Positions 42,662-51,112 of a stretch of 61,838 bases of DNA are shown one piece after another. The notes beneath the pieces are model-generated. The model worked only from the letters and a program-made list of their open reading frames with translations, made no database searches and had not been told where the DNA came from. This DNA comes from Acidobacteriota bacterium. GTDB lineage: Bacteria; Acidobacteriota; Terriglobia; Acidiferrales; UBA7541. How positions within the stretch are numbered: position 1 is the stretch's first letter; each line of letters begins with the position of its first letter. The stretch covers positions 1-61,838 of the forward strand of contig JABCZK010000025.1 in the NCBI GenBank assembly GCA_013289695.1, given 5' to 3'. The translations under genes were made by a program, and so were the position numbers.

Positions 42662-43507
42662 TCACAAGCTTACTAGATGCGCTGATGCTACGGTCCAGCC
42701 TGCGGCACCATCACGCATCGCGACTACGAGATGAGTACCTCTATCGGGGAGTCCCTGTGACGCGTCCGGAGACGGCCATGCAATCGTCAAAGCGGCGACG
42801 TCTTCCGCAAGGACCAGTACGTTTTTCACCACGGCTGCCTCAACGCCGGTGCCGGCAGCCGCAAAATAAGCGCCAATCGCTTCGCTTACCTGAGGGCCGA
42901 GCCAAAGATCACCCTGCCTATCCCAAAACTGACCATCGTCTTCGAACAGGCTTGAAACCTTTTCCACGTCCCGCGCACGCCAAGCTTCGAGCAATTCTGC
43001 TGCGGTCGAGTGCAAGTCGAGGCCTGGGGAGCTGGGCGACGACGAACCGGAAACGGATCTCGTTCTTGGATCATCACCTGCGATGAGCTCCTTCGCCTCT
43101 CGTTCGATCACATCCGCGCCCAGGCAATACTTTTGTACAACGCGCGCCGCCGTGCACCGTCCTTCTCGCAGGGTGCCTAGGAGCAGATGCACCGAATCGA
43201 CGTGCCGGTGCCCTAGTTTCTCCGCCGAGTCTGAGGCGTATTGCAACACGCGCTTGCACTCCAGGCTGAGTGGTATTTCGACAGCCGCGGAAATGCGTTC
43301 GCCGCGCACGATGTGGGCTTCAATTTCTGTTCGAATCGATTCGGCCGCGCCAGGCCGTTGCAAGACACGTCGCGCCAAGCGCTTGTCCTCCCTGAGCAAG
43401 CCCAGGAGCAAATGCTCCGTGTCGATGGAACGGCTGCCGTATTGGCTCGCCTCGTAGCGCGCAAAGAAAATTGCTCGCCGCGCCGCTTCCGTATATCGTT
43501 CAAACAT
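42662..43507 (-). CDS. Fusion of a Clp N-terminal (ClpR) domain and a SnoaL-like domain
   Basis: 281 aa, RBS AAGGAT. Residues 1-145 are a double Clp-N repeat domain (FERYTEAARRAIFFARYEAS, SIDTEHLLLGLLREDKRLAR, HVDSVHLLLGTLREGRC), the adaptor-binding part of ClpA/ClpC, without any AAA+ ATPase following. Residues about 165-281 resemble a SnoaL/NTF2-like cone (ELLEAWRARDVEKVSSLFED, GDLWLGPQVSEAIGAYFA). Such stand-alone Clp-N proteins could present or sequester adaptors. Role unknown. Confidence 0.8.
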   Translation of the reverse strand: MFERYTEAARRAIFFARYEASQYGSRSIDTEHLLLGLLREDKRLARRVLQRPGAAESIRTEIEAHIVRGERISAAVEIPLSLECKRVLQYASDSAEKLGHRHVDSVHLLLGTLREGRCTAARVVQKYCLGADVIEREAKELIAGDDPRTRSVSGSSSPSSPGLDLHSTAAELLEAWRARDVEKVSSLFEDDGQFWDRQGDLWLGPQVSEAIGAYFAAAGTGVEAAVVKNVLVLAEDVAALTIAWPSPDASQGLPDRGTHLVVAMRDGAAGWTVASAHLVSL

Positions 43508-43798
43508 GATTCAGATCCTTGCAGAGGGCTTCTTCTTTTCCACTCGGGTTGCTTTGGTCATAAGCCAAAATACGACAGAACTCCTGAGGCAATCTTAGCC
43601 GAGTCCCGGACGTGCTTGCAGGCAATGCATTTCTAGATCGCCGCGCTTCTGGCCGTGCGGTTGGCGCAAGATCGGCCAGTTTGCCGAACACCGATCCGCG
43701 ACCAGCGCTTCGCGCTCGTTGACGCCCATCGCCGCACACGGCTATAGTGGCCGTGTGAGCGCGCGCAATTCCATTCGCTGCCGCCGCTCGAAACGCGC

Positions 43799-45232
43799 AT
43801 GGATTCGCAACTACTCCGCGATCTGAAATCGCTCCTCGGCCCCGAAGCCGTGCTCCACCGCCCCGAGGAGCTAATGCTTTACGAATACGACGGTTCAGTC
43901 GAAGTCGCGCGTCCGAACTGCGTCGTCTTCCCCCGCACCACCGCCGAAGTCCTAGCTATCGTAAAACTAGCGAACCAATATCAAACCCCGCTAGTAGGCC
44001 GCGGCGCCGGCACCGGCCTCTCCGGCGGCGCGCTTTCGCGCAAAGGCGGCATCCTCACAGTTTTTTCGCGCATGAACCGCATCCTTGAAATTGACATCGA
44101 AAATCAGCGCGCCACGGTCCAGCCAGGCGTAGTGAATTCCGATCTCAGCGCCGCCGTCGCCCACGCTGGACTGCATTTTGCGCCCGACCCGTCCAGCCAG
44201 AAAGCCTGCACCATCGGCGGCAACGTCTCGGAAAATTCCGGCGGGCCGCACACCCTCGCCTATGGAGTCACCACCAATCACGTCCTCTCGCTCGAAGCGA
44301 TTCTCCCCACCGGCGAACTCATCCGCATCGGCAGCTCCGCGCTCGATACTCCGGGTTACGATCTTCTCGGCCTGTTCGTCGGCTCCGAAGGCACGCTCGC
44401 GCTGATCACCGAAATCACCGTAAAACTCACGCGCCTGCCCGAAGCAGTAAAAACTCTCCTCGCGATTTTCGACACTCTCGACGACGCCACCGAAACCGTG
44501 GTGGACATCACCGCGCGCGGCATCACGCCCGCCGCCTGCGAAATGCTCGACGGCTGGACGCTCCGCGCCGTCGAAGCCTACGTGCACGCCGGATTTCCTC
44601 TCGATTGCGCCGCCGTGCTGCTGCTGGAAGTGGATGGCGTCGCCGAAGCCGTGCAACAACACGCCGAAGAGGTCGCCGACATCTGCCGCGCGCATCATGC
44701 CCGCGAAGTCCGCGTGGCTCGCGACGCGCGCGAACGCGACTTGCTCTGGAAAGGCCGCAAGAATGCTTTCGGCGCCGTCGGCCGCCTTTCGCCCACCTAT
44801 TACGTCCAGGACGGCGTGATCCCCCGCACCAAACTTCCCGCCACCCTCCGCCGCATCAATGAAATCGGCGTCAAATACGGCTTCCAGATCGGCAATATTT
44901 TTCACGCAGGCGATGGCAACTTGCACCCGCTGATTCTTTTCGACGCGCGCGACGAAGCGCAGTTCCGTGGCGTAGTCGCAGCCGCTGATGAAATCATCAA
45001 GTTCTGCATCGAAATGGGCGGCTCCATCACCGGCGAACACGGCGTCGGCATGGAAAAAGATCGTTTGATGCCGCTGCTTTTTAGTGAAGCCGATCTCGAC
45101 GTGATGCGCAACGTACGCGCTGCCTTCAATCCGCAGGGCCTGCTGAACCCCGACAAAATTTTCCCGTCGAAAAAAGGCTGCGGCGAAATTCACGTCCGCC
45201 CGCTGCCTCTGACCGGCGCACCCAGCGCATAA
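43799..45232 (+). CDS. glcD: Glycolate oxidase subunit GlcD (FAD-linked)
   Basis: 477 aa. Oxidises glycolate to glyoxylate with GlcE and GlcF. FAD-binding type 4 domain: PLVGRGAGTGLSGGALSRKG, DPSSQKACTIGGNVSENSGG, GLFVGSEGTLALITE; C-terminal cap NIFHAGDGNLHPLILFD and GEHGVGMEKDRLMPLLFS. Length typical. First gene of glcDEF; 5 bases to glcE. Confidence 0.95.
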   Translation: MDSQLLRDLKSLLGPEAVLHRPEELMLYEYDGSVEVARPNCVVFPRTTAEVLAIVKLANQYQTPLVGRGAGTGLSGGALSRKGGILTVFSRMNRILEIDIENQRATVQPGVVNSDLSAAVAHAGLHFAPDPSSQKACTIGGNVSENSGGPHTLAYGVTTNHVLSLEAILPTGELIRIGSSALDTPGYDLLGLFVGSEGTLALITEITVKLTRLPEAVKTLLAIFDTLDDATETVVDITARGITPAACEMLDGWTLRAVEAYVHAGFPLDCAAVLLLEVDGVAEAVQQHAEEVADICRAHHAREVRVARDARERDLLWKGRKNAFGAVGRLSPTYYVQDGVIPRTKLPATLRRINEIGVKYGFQIGNIFHAGDGNLHPLILFDARDEAQFRGVVAAADEIIKFCIEMGGSITGEHGVGMEKDRLMPLLFSEADLDVMRNVRAAFNPQGLLNPDKIFPSKKGCGEIHVRPLPLTGAPSA

Positions 45233-45237
45233 TAAAG

Positions 45238-46638
45238 ATGACCTCCTCTGCCATCAGCGCCAGCGTCACCTCGCGACTCTGCGAAATTGTCGGAGCCGCG
45301 AATGTCGCCAGCGATTTCGCGCAGTTGGCCACATACGAAATTGACCGCAAGCTGCCAGCTGCCGCAGTGCGCCCCGGCTCAAGCGAAGAAGTAGCCGAAA
45401 TCGTAAAATTTGCCGCATCGGAAAAATTGGCGCTGGTGGCCACGGGCGCGCGCACAAAACTAGGAATCGGCTACACTCCCAGCTGCTACGACCTCGCGCT
45501 CGATATGACGCGCCTCAACAAAGTGATCGCCTACGATCCCGGCGATCTCACCCTCAGCGTCGAAGCCGGCGTGCCGCTCGCCAAACTGGCGCAAGTGCTC
45601 GCCGAACATCGTCAGTTTCTCCCGCTGCCGGTCCCGTTCGTGAATCGCACGACGATCGGCGGCCTCATCGCCTCCGGCGTGGACTCTCCACTGCGCCAAT
45701 TTTACGGTACCGCGCGCGATTTTCTGCTGGGCATGGAATACGTCACCGGCGAAGGCGTCGCAACGAAAAGCGGCGGCCGCGTCGTAAAAAATGTCACCGG
45801 CTACGACATCCACAAATTAATGATCGGCGCTCTCGGCACCCTCGGCGTCATCACCCGCGTAAATTTCAAGACGTTTCCCATGCCGCTCGCCACCCGCGGC
45901 TTCATCGCCCGCTTCCCAACAGTCGAAAACGCGCTGGAAATGCGGCGCCGCATCGCGCAATCCGCCCTCACCCCGCTGACGCTGGAAATCTTTAGCCCGC
46001 GCGTAGCCGAACTTTTCTCGAGCGACGCAGCCTCGCACTATGAGCGCGCGCCCATGCCAGCCAACGTAATTTCAAACACGGAATGGGCACTCACCACGGG
46101 CTATGCCGGGAACGAACGCGTCCTCGAGCGATTTGCCAACGACCTAAAGCGCATGGCTCAAGAATCCGGCGCCACCGGAGCCACCACCCTCGCCGACAAC
46201 TTGCCGCCAGCCTGGGCCCGCAAGCGCGAATTTGTCCCCATCGCGCTAGCATCCTCACCGGCCACCACCATCATGAAGATAAGCGTGCCGCCCATGCGCA
46301 TGAAAGACGCCCTGGCAGCCGCGCAAAAAGCAGCCGAAAGCAGCAATCTCGGCTGGGCCGCCATGGCCCGCGGCGTGGGCATAATTTATTTCGCGATCTT
46401 GCCGAACGATCACACCGAGGAATACCGCGAGCGCGTCGCCAACGCCACAGGCGCCACACAAGAAGCCTGCGCCAAACTGACAGGCCACGCCACAATCCCG
46501 TGGGCCCCCGCCGAGTGGAAGCACACGCTGCAAATCTGGGGCCCACCGCGCCCCGACGCCGCGCAAATGCAAAAAATAAAATCCGTCTTCGATCCGCAAA
46601 ATATCCTAAGCCCCGGCCGATTTGCGGGAGGCATCTAA
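45238..46638 (+). CDS. glcE: Glycolate oxidase subunit GlcE (FAD-binding)
   Basis: 466 aa, longer than typical E. coli GlcE (about 350). FAD-binding type 4 domain: LALVATGARTKLGIGYTPS, VNRTTIGGLIASGVDSPLRQ, GRVVKNVTGYDIHKLMIGA. The C-terminal extension contains a segment ending SPGRFAGGI like the GlcE end. Five bases separate it from glcD and four from glcF. Electron transfer partner of GlcD/GlcF. Confidence 0.92.
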   Translation: MTSSAISASVTSRLCEIVGAANVASDFAQLATYEIDRKLPAAAVRPGSSEEVAEIVKFAASEKLALVATGARTKLGIGYTPSCYDLALDMTRLNKVIAYDPGDLTLSVEAGVPLAKLAQVLAEHRQFLPLPVPFVNRTTIGGLIASGVDSPLRQFYGTARDFLLGMEYVTGEGVATKSGGRVVKNVTGYDIHKLMIGALGTLGVITRVNFKTFPMPLATRGFIARFPTVENALEMRRRIAQSALTPLTLEIFSPRVAELFSSDAASHYERAPMPANVISNTEWALTTGYAGNERVLERFANDLKRMAQESGATGATTLADNLPPAWARKREFVPIALASSPATTIMKISVPPMRMKDALAAAQKAAESSNLGWAAMARGVGIIYFAILPNDHTEEYRERVANATGATQEACAKLTGHATIPWAPAEWKHTLQIWGPPRPDAAQMQKIKSVFDPQNILSPGRFAGGI

Positions 46639-46642
46639 AATC

Positions 46643-48007
46643 ATGTCGTCCACGCCGCCTCCTGCTGGCCGGCCGCAAGGCTCGCCGCCTGTCGCTCACG
46701 AAGAAGCCCAGCGCGAATTTCAACTCACGCTCAGCGGTTTCTCCGCGATTGACAAGCCCGAGTACGAAGACTACTCCCGCTGCGTTCACTGCGGCCTGTG
46801 CGCCAACAATTGCCCCACCTATCGCCTGTGGGGCCGCGAAGCCGATTCCCCGCGCGGACGCATCAAGCAAATGGCCCTAGTCGATCAAGGCCGCTTGGAA
46901 CTCGGCGAATCCTTCGTCCTGCACATTGACCGCTGCCTGAATTGCCGCAACTGCGAAACCGTCTGCCCCTCCGGCGTCGAATACGGCAAAATTCTGGAAC
47001 TGGCCCGCGCGCAGATCGAACAAAAATATAAACGCCCGCTCGTCTCGCGCATCGCGCGCGATTTCGTGTATCGCCGCCTGCTTCCCTACCCTGGCCGAAT
47101 CGCAAGCGCCGCGCGCGCGCTAAAAATTTACCAGCGCTCAGGACTCGCAGCCGTAGCCCGCGCCGCCGGAATCCTCCGCCTGTTCGGCCTGCAAAATCGC
47201 GAGAAGCTGCTGCCGCGCATCGATTCCGATTTTTTCTTCAGCGCGCTGGGCAAGACGTTCCCAGCAAAAGGCACCCGTCGCGCCCGCGTGGCATTTTTCG
47301 CCGGATGCGTCGCGCAAGTCACCTTCAGCGATTTAAACCGCGCCACGATCCGCGTCCTGCAAGCCAACGGCTGCGAAGTTGTCGTCCCCGCGGCCCAAAC
47401 CTGCTGCGGTGCGCTAGCAGCGCATGCAGGCGTCCGCGATGTAGCCCGGGAACTAGCCCGCAAAAATTTCGCTGCCTTCCTCTCCGACGATTTCGATGCG
47501 ATCATCACCAACGCGGCCGGCTGCGGCTCGACTCTGAAGGAATACGCGCACCTTTTCAACGAAGACAGTACTTCGCACTCGCGCGCAGAAAAATTCTCCG
47601 CGAAAATGCGCGACATCACCGAATTTCTAGCGGACCTCGGCCTCACCGCCCCGCTGCGTCCGCTGCCCGTACGCGTCACCTATCAGGATTCCTGCCACCT
47701 CGTCCACGGTCAAAAAATCCGCGAAGCGCCGCGCCGCCTCCTGCACGCCATCCCCGGCCTCGATTTCGTCGAAATGCCGCTCGCCGATCAATGCTGCGGC
47801 TCCGCCGGCGTCTACAACGTAACCGAAACCGAAACCGCGCTAGAACTCCTAGACCGCAAAATGGACAACGTGCAACAAACGAAAGCCCAAATCATCGCCA
47901 CCGCCAACCCTGGCTGCATCCTGCAACTCCGCGCCGGCGCCGCCCTCCGCCGCACCAACCAGGAAGTCCTGCACGTGGTCGAACTTTTAGACCGCGCCCT
48001 AGCCTAG
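46643..48007 (+). CDS. glcF: Glycolate oxidase iron-sulfur subunit GlcF
   Basis: 454 aa from ATG at 46643 (RBS GGGAGG). Two ferredoxin motifs: C47, C50, C53, C57 (CVHCGLCANNCP) and CLNCRNCETVCP, each for a [4Fe-4S] cluster. Two CCG domains: AQTCCGALAAHAG and ADQCCGSAGVYN, the usual CCG repeats of GlcF/HdrB-type proteins. Passes electrons from GlcDE toward quinone. Last gene of glcDEF. Confidence 0.95.
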   Translation: MSSTPPPAGRPQGSPPVAHEEAQREFQLTLSGFSAIDKPEYEDYSRCVHCGLCANNCPTYRLWGREADSPRGRIKQMALVDQGRLELGESFVLHIDRCLNCRNCETVCPSGVEYGKILELARAQIEQKYKRPLVSRIARDFVYRRLLPYPGRIASAARALKIYQRSGLAAVARAAGILRLFGLQNREKLLPRIDSDFFFSALGKTFPAKGTRRARVAFFAGCVAQVTFSDLNRATIRVLQANGCEVVVPAAQTCCGALAAHAGVRDVARELARKNFAAFLSDDFDAIITNAAGCGSTLKEYAHLFNEDSTSHSRAEKFSAKMRDITEFLADLGLTAPLRPLPVRVTYQDSCHLVHGQKIREAPRRLLHAIPGLDFVEMPLADQCCGSAGVYNVTETETALELLDRKMDNVQQTKAQIIATANPGCILQLRAGAALRRTNQEVLHVVELLDRALA

Positions 48008-48015
48008 CCTGATCG

Positions 48016-48092
48016 GGAGTGCGGCGGCTTGCTGCCGCTTTCGCCGAAACCAAGTGTCCGCCACTAAAACGACCAGCCGAGGCTTGCCTCGC
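48016..48092. repeat. Dispersed intergenic double-hairpin repeat, family B
   Basis: GGAGTGCGGCGGCTTGCTGC then CGCTTTCGCCGAAACC, and 40 bases on GAGGCTTGCCTCGCG. Interrupted copy with a longer spacer than at 39351. Confidence 0.65.
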
Positions 48093-48244
48093 GTACTCAG
48101 CATTTGGCGAGAGCAATAGTGCCCGCACTGCGCGTACTGCTGGACTGGCGAACAAAGGAGGGGTTGCGGGCGGAGCGTGGGGGAAATTTTCCGCCCGCAA
48201 TTTGAGGCTGAGCAACTGGGGCCGTGCAATATTGAACGTGCCGG

Positions 48245-49111
48245 TTATTCTTCCGCAGGCGGCGGTCCAGCCATCCGCACCGCGCCGCGCGCGTGCGCGG
48301 TCGTCTGAGCCACCGTGTAATCCGCCGGCACCTGGAACAAACTCGCCGCCGGTTCCGTCCGCGCAATGCTGGTCATCTGAAATACGGTGTCGCCCGAACG
48401 CGGATCGCTGCGCTTGGTCATCACCACCATCTGCAATTCCGACGAATACCAGCGCTCTGTGACGACCACGATCGGCTTCACGTTCCCAATCTGCCCCGCG
48501 GGAATGGTGCGCGTGTAACGCGTGCCTTCGGCCGTCACGCCGCCAATGGTTTGCGTTCCCAGCGAAGTGGTTACCGTTTCCTTGTCCGCCGCTTCCGCGC
48601 CCGGGCCGCCGGTGTGCGCCTTCCGCGTGAACTCCGCCTTGTTGGGAGGCGGCGGCATCTGCCGCGCAGTTTTCGTATCGGCTTCCAGAATGTAACGCGT
48701 GCCCGCCACCGGATCGTTCACGAAAGTCACGTGCGGCGGCGCACTCCGCCCCGCCACCGCCATCGGTCCGAACGCCGGCCAAGTCATATCGCGCCGCGTG
48801 CGTCCCTGGCTATCGCGCGCAATCGTACCGGTGGAGGTGTGCTTGATCTGGTTTCCATCGGCGAGCGTCTCGGTGGACTCCGTCGAAAAACTCGCGCTGA
48901 AAGGCGCGCCCGTCACGGTCTTTTCGCCGAGCCCTGCTTCAAAACCTAAAAATCGAATCTCGTCGCGCCCCGGCCCGTGCCCGTGTCCGTGGCCTGCAAG
49001 TGGTGGCGGAGGTGGCGCTGACGCCGCATCCTGCGCCCGCAGCCCAGCGCCGGACAGCAGCAGAATCATCGCCACCCCCGCCATCGCAATAAACTTTGCC
49101 GCGTTCCTCAT
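48245..49111 (-). CDS. Secreted hypothetical protein
   Basis: 288 aa. Signal peptide (KFIAMAGVAMILLLSGAGLRAQ), a Pro/His/Gly linker (PPPPPLAGHGHGHGPG) that could bind metal, then a beta-rich domain: SASFSTESTETLADGNQ, HTSTGTIARDSQGRTRRD, TQTIGGVTAEGTRYTRTIPA, VVTERWYSSELQMVVMT. Unknown function. Downstream of the anti-sigma gene on the same strand, 33 bases on, so it may be regulated with that pair. Confidence 0.8.
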   Translation of the reverse strand: MRNAAKFIAMAGVAMILLLSGAGLRAQDAASAPPPPPLAGHGHGHGPGRDEIRFLGFEAGLGEKTVTGAPFSASFSTESTETLADGNQIKHTSTGTIARDSQGRTRRDMTWPAFGPMAVAGRSAPPHVTFVNDPVAGTRYILEADTKTARQMPPPPNKAEFTRKAHTGGPGAEAADKETVTTSLGTQTIGGVTAEGTRYTRTIPAGQIGNVKPIVVVTERWYSSELQMVVMTKRSDPRSGDTVFQMTSIARTEPAASLFQVPADYTVAQTTAHARGAVRMAGPPPAEE

Positions 49112-49144
49112 CTCAAGCTCCTCTGAAAAAATCTCTAGCGATTA

Positions 49145-49948
49145 CTAAAAATCCGTATCGGAATCAGAGTTCGCATTGGCGTGCGCCACCAACCGAATTG
49201 CTTGCGGCGTGCCGTCCTGGCTCACCACCATGTCCGCCGTCACATGTTCCGCCACGCCCAGTCCCTCCACCGGCAAACCGTAAGAAACCAGAGCCGCGCG
49301 CGGCAGCACTACGCGCACCACCGCCCCGCCTTCCAGTTCCGATGGATCGTAAGCACCCGGCAGCGGCATATAAGCGGTCGCATATTCGCTGTCATCACTT
49401 GCAGCCGCGCTCGCCGAATCACCGGCCGCTTGCGAACTCGAATTCGTCGCAGCCACCGGTGTTTTCGTCGCGCCCGGATTATCAGGCACCTGCGCGGAAG
49501 TCTGTCTAGCAGTCGGCGTAGAAGTCTGCGTGGCGTTCACGCCGCCCGGCGTCACCAAATTTTGCCGGTGCAAGGAAAGCCCCAGCGCCAGCAACACCGC
49601 CGCGGCAATTCCAAACGCCGCCAACTGCCAGCGCACTCCGCGCGAAGCCGCCGCGGATTTCTCCCGGCGAAATTCCTGCAGCAACAGAGTTTCCAGCCGC
49701 GGCGGAGCCTGCAATTCCGAGGAATCCGCAGCCGCCTGCCGCAACGAAAAATCCAACGATTCCACTTCGATCAGTAGCGTCGCGCAACCGCTGCACGATT
49801 CCGCATGAGCCAGCGCACGCTCACACAGCGTCGCGCCCTCGGTTCCGGGCCGGTCCAGTTCATGCAGCACTTGCTGAAATTGCGCGCAGTCCATGCGGTT
49901 CATCCTTTGCACTTCCGTGAAAATGTCCTTGCCGGGTTTCTGTTTCAT
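49145..49948 (-). CDS. Anti-sigma factor, zinc-finger type, membrane-anchored
   Basis: 267 aa, start ATG 49948 overlapping the sigma stop by 4 bases. N-terminal cytoplasmic zf-HC2-like domain with HAESCSGCATLL (HxxxCxxC), then a basic linker, one membrane helix (LAAFGIAAAVLLALGLSLH, about 120-140), and an extracytoplasmic Ser/Ala/Thr-rich spacer followed by a beta domain (GGAVVRVVLPRAALVSYGLP, ADMVVSQDGTPQAIRLVA). Holds the sigma factor inactive until an envelope signal. Confidence 0.88.
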   Translation of the reverse strand: MKQKPGKDIFTEVQRMNRMDCAQFQQVLHELDRPGTEGATLCERALAHAESCSGCATLLIEVESLDFSLRQAAADSSELQAPPRLETLLLQEFRREKSAAASRGVRWQLAAFGIAAAVLLALGLSLHRQNLVTPGGVNATQTSTPTARQTSAQVPDNPGATKTPVAATNSSSQAAGDSASAAASDDSEYATAYMPLPGAYDPSELEGGAVVRVVLPRAALVSYGLPVEGLGVAEHVTADMVVSQDGTPQAIRLVAHANANSDSDTDF

Positions 49949-50610
49949 TCGCCCACCGCCGACGCACGCCGCATGGGCTGCACGTCGCGCAATTTCTCCA
50001 CCAGAATCGCGCGCGCGCGATGCAGCCGTGAACGCACCGTTCCCACCGGGCAATCCAGCGCCGCCGCCGCGTCCTCATAACTCAATTCATCCAGCTCGCA
50101 CAGCACCACCACTTCGCGATAGTTTTCCGGGAGCGTCGCAATGGCCTGGCGCACGCGGTTCACATTTTCCAGCGTCGCGAAATCGTCGCGATGCAGCAAA
50201 TACGCGCTGATGCCCGCGCCGTTGCCGTTCCCGTGCCCATTCCCGTTGCCATTTCCATAACTTGACGTGCCGTTCCTTCCGCTCGCTTTGCTGCGCGCCA
50301 TGATCGCATCCAGCTCATCCGCCGATTCCGGCAGCGGCACGGAATTCCGTTCCTGCTCCCAGCGCCGCCGCAAATGATTCCGCGCGATGCCGTACAAAAA
50401 CCCGCCCAGGGTCCCACGCCCCGGATCAAACCGCTTGGCGTCGCGAATCAAGGTCATGAAAACCTCTTGCGTCACATCCTCTGCAATCGCGGCGTTCCCG
50501 CTCATGTGCAGCGCAAACCGGTATATCGCCGGATGCTTCCGCCGGTACAACAGCGTGAAGGCAGCCTCGTCCCCGGCCACCATCCGCCGGAGCAGCAGCC
50601 CCTCATCCAT
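49945..50610 (-). CDS. ECF sigma factor (RpoE-like) with Gly/Asn linker
   Basis: 221 aa from ATG at 50610 with upstream AGGGG; ATG at 50631 is an alternative. Sigma-2 region: AAFTLLYRRKHPAIYRFALH, EDVTQEVFMTLIRDAKRFDP, LYGIARNHLRRRWEQE. Then an unusual Asn-Gly linker (NGNGNGNGHGNGNGAG) and sigma-4 region: VRQAIATLPENYREVVVLCE, LDELSYEDAAAALDCPVG, TVRSRLHRARAILVEKL. Downstream gene is its anti-sigma factor. Confidence 0.93.
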   Translation of the reverse strand: MDEGLLLRRMVAGDEAAFTLLYRRKHPAIYRFALHMSGNAAIAEDVTQEVFMTLIRDAKRFDPGRGTLGGFLYGIARNHLRRRWEQERNSVPLPESADELDAIMARSKASGRNGTSSYGNGNGNGHGNGNGAGISAYLLHRDDFATLENVNRVRQAIATLPENYREVVVLCELDELSYEDAAAALDCPVGTVRSRLHRARAILVEKLRDVQPMRRASAVGE

Positions 50611-50730
50611 GGTTTCAATGCCCCTGTTCATCTCAGACGGTTGGACGGCCCGGCGCAAGTCTCGTTACATATTCCACAATCCGCGGGCGAAAGTTCCATG
50701 AAAATCCAGCTTTTGACTCTGGTCTTGACT

Positions 50731-50935
50731 CTGTAGCGGCCAGCTTCGGTTGGGCGCCTTTGACGTTGCCGTTGAATTTGTGAATCGGCCCGCCGGGCGC
50801 TTCAGTCTGAGATTCGGCTGTGCCGAATCGAAGGGTAGCGGCCGCCTGCTTTTTAGGCGGGCGCATTTGAGTTTGCCGTTGAATTTGTAGCGGCCGGTTC
50901 GGGTTCATCGAACCGGGCAGCCGTTTACTTCTGTT
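50731..50935. repeat. Compound dispersed repeat, families A and D
   Basis: TGTAGCGGCCAGCTTCGGTT plus GGGCGCCTTTGACGTTGCC, then a family-D unit (AGTCTGAGATTCGGCTGTGC then CGAATCGAAGGG), then two more family-A-like hairpins GCGGCCGCCTGCTTTTTAGG and GCGGCCGGTTCGGGTTCATC. The whole region from 50611 to 51112 between the sigma gene and acs carries no gene. Confidence 0.7.
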
Positions 50936-51112
50936 GCCCTCGTAACGGCGCACTGCAGACCGCCGCCACGAACCCTCCCGCGCTCCGCACAATCCCCTCC
51001 TTGACCAAACCCCTCCGGTTCAATAACGTATGGGCGGACCGAAGCTGCCGGGCCGCAGCTAATCCGTAATCCCAAGGCGTCGCCGCACAAATACCACGGA
51101 GGAACCCCAGTC

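Noticed and set aside
43991..45193. 400-codon antisense frame opposite glcD
   Set aside because: Shadow of a clear GlcD coding sequence; translation has no motifs.
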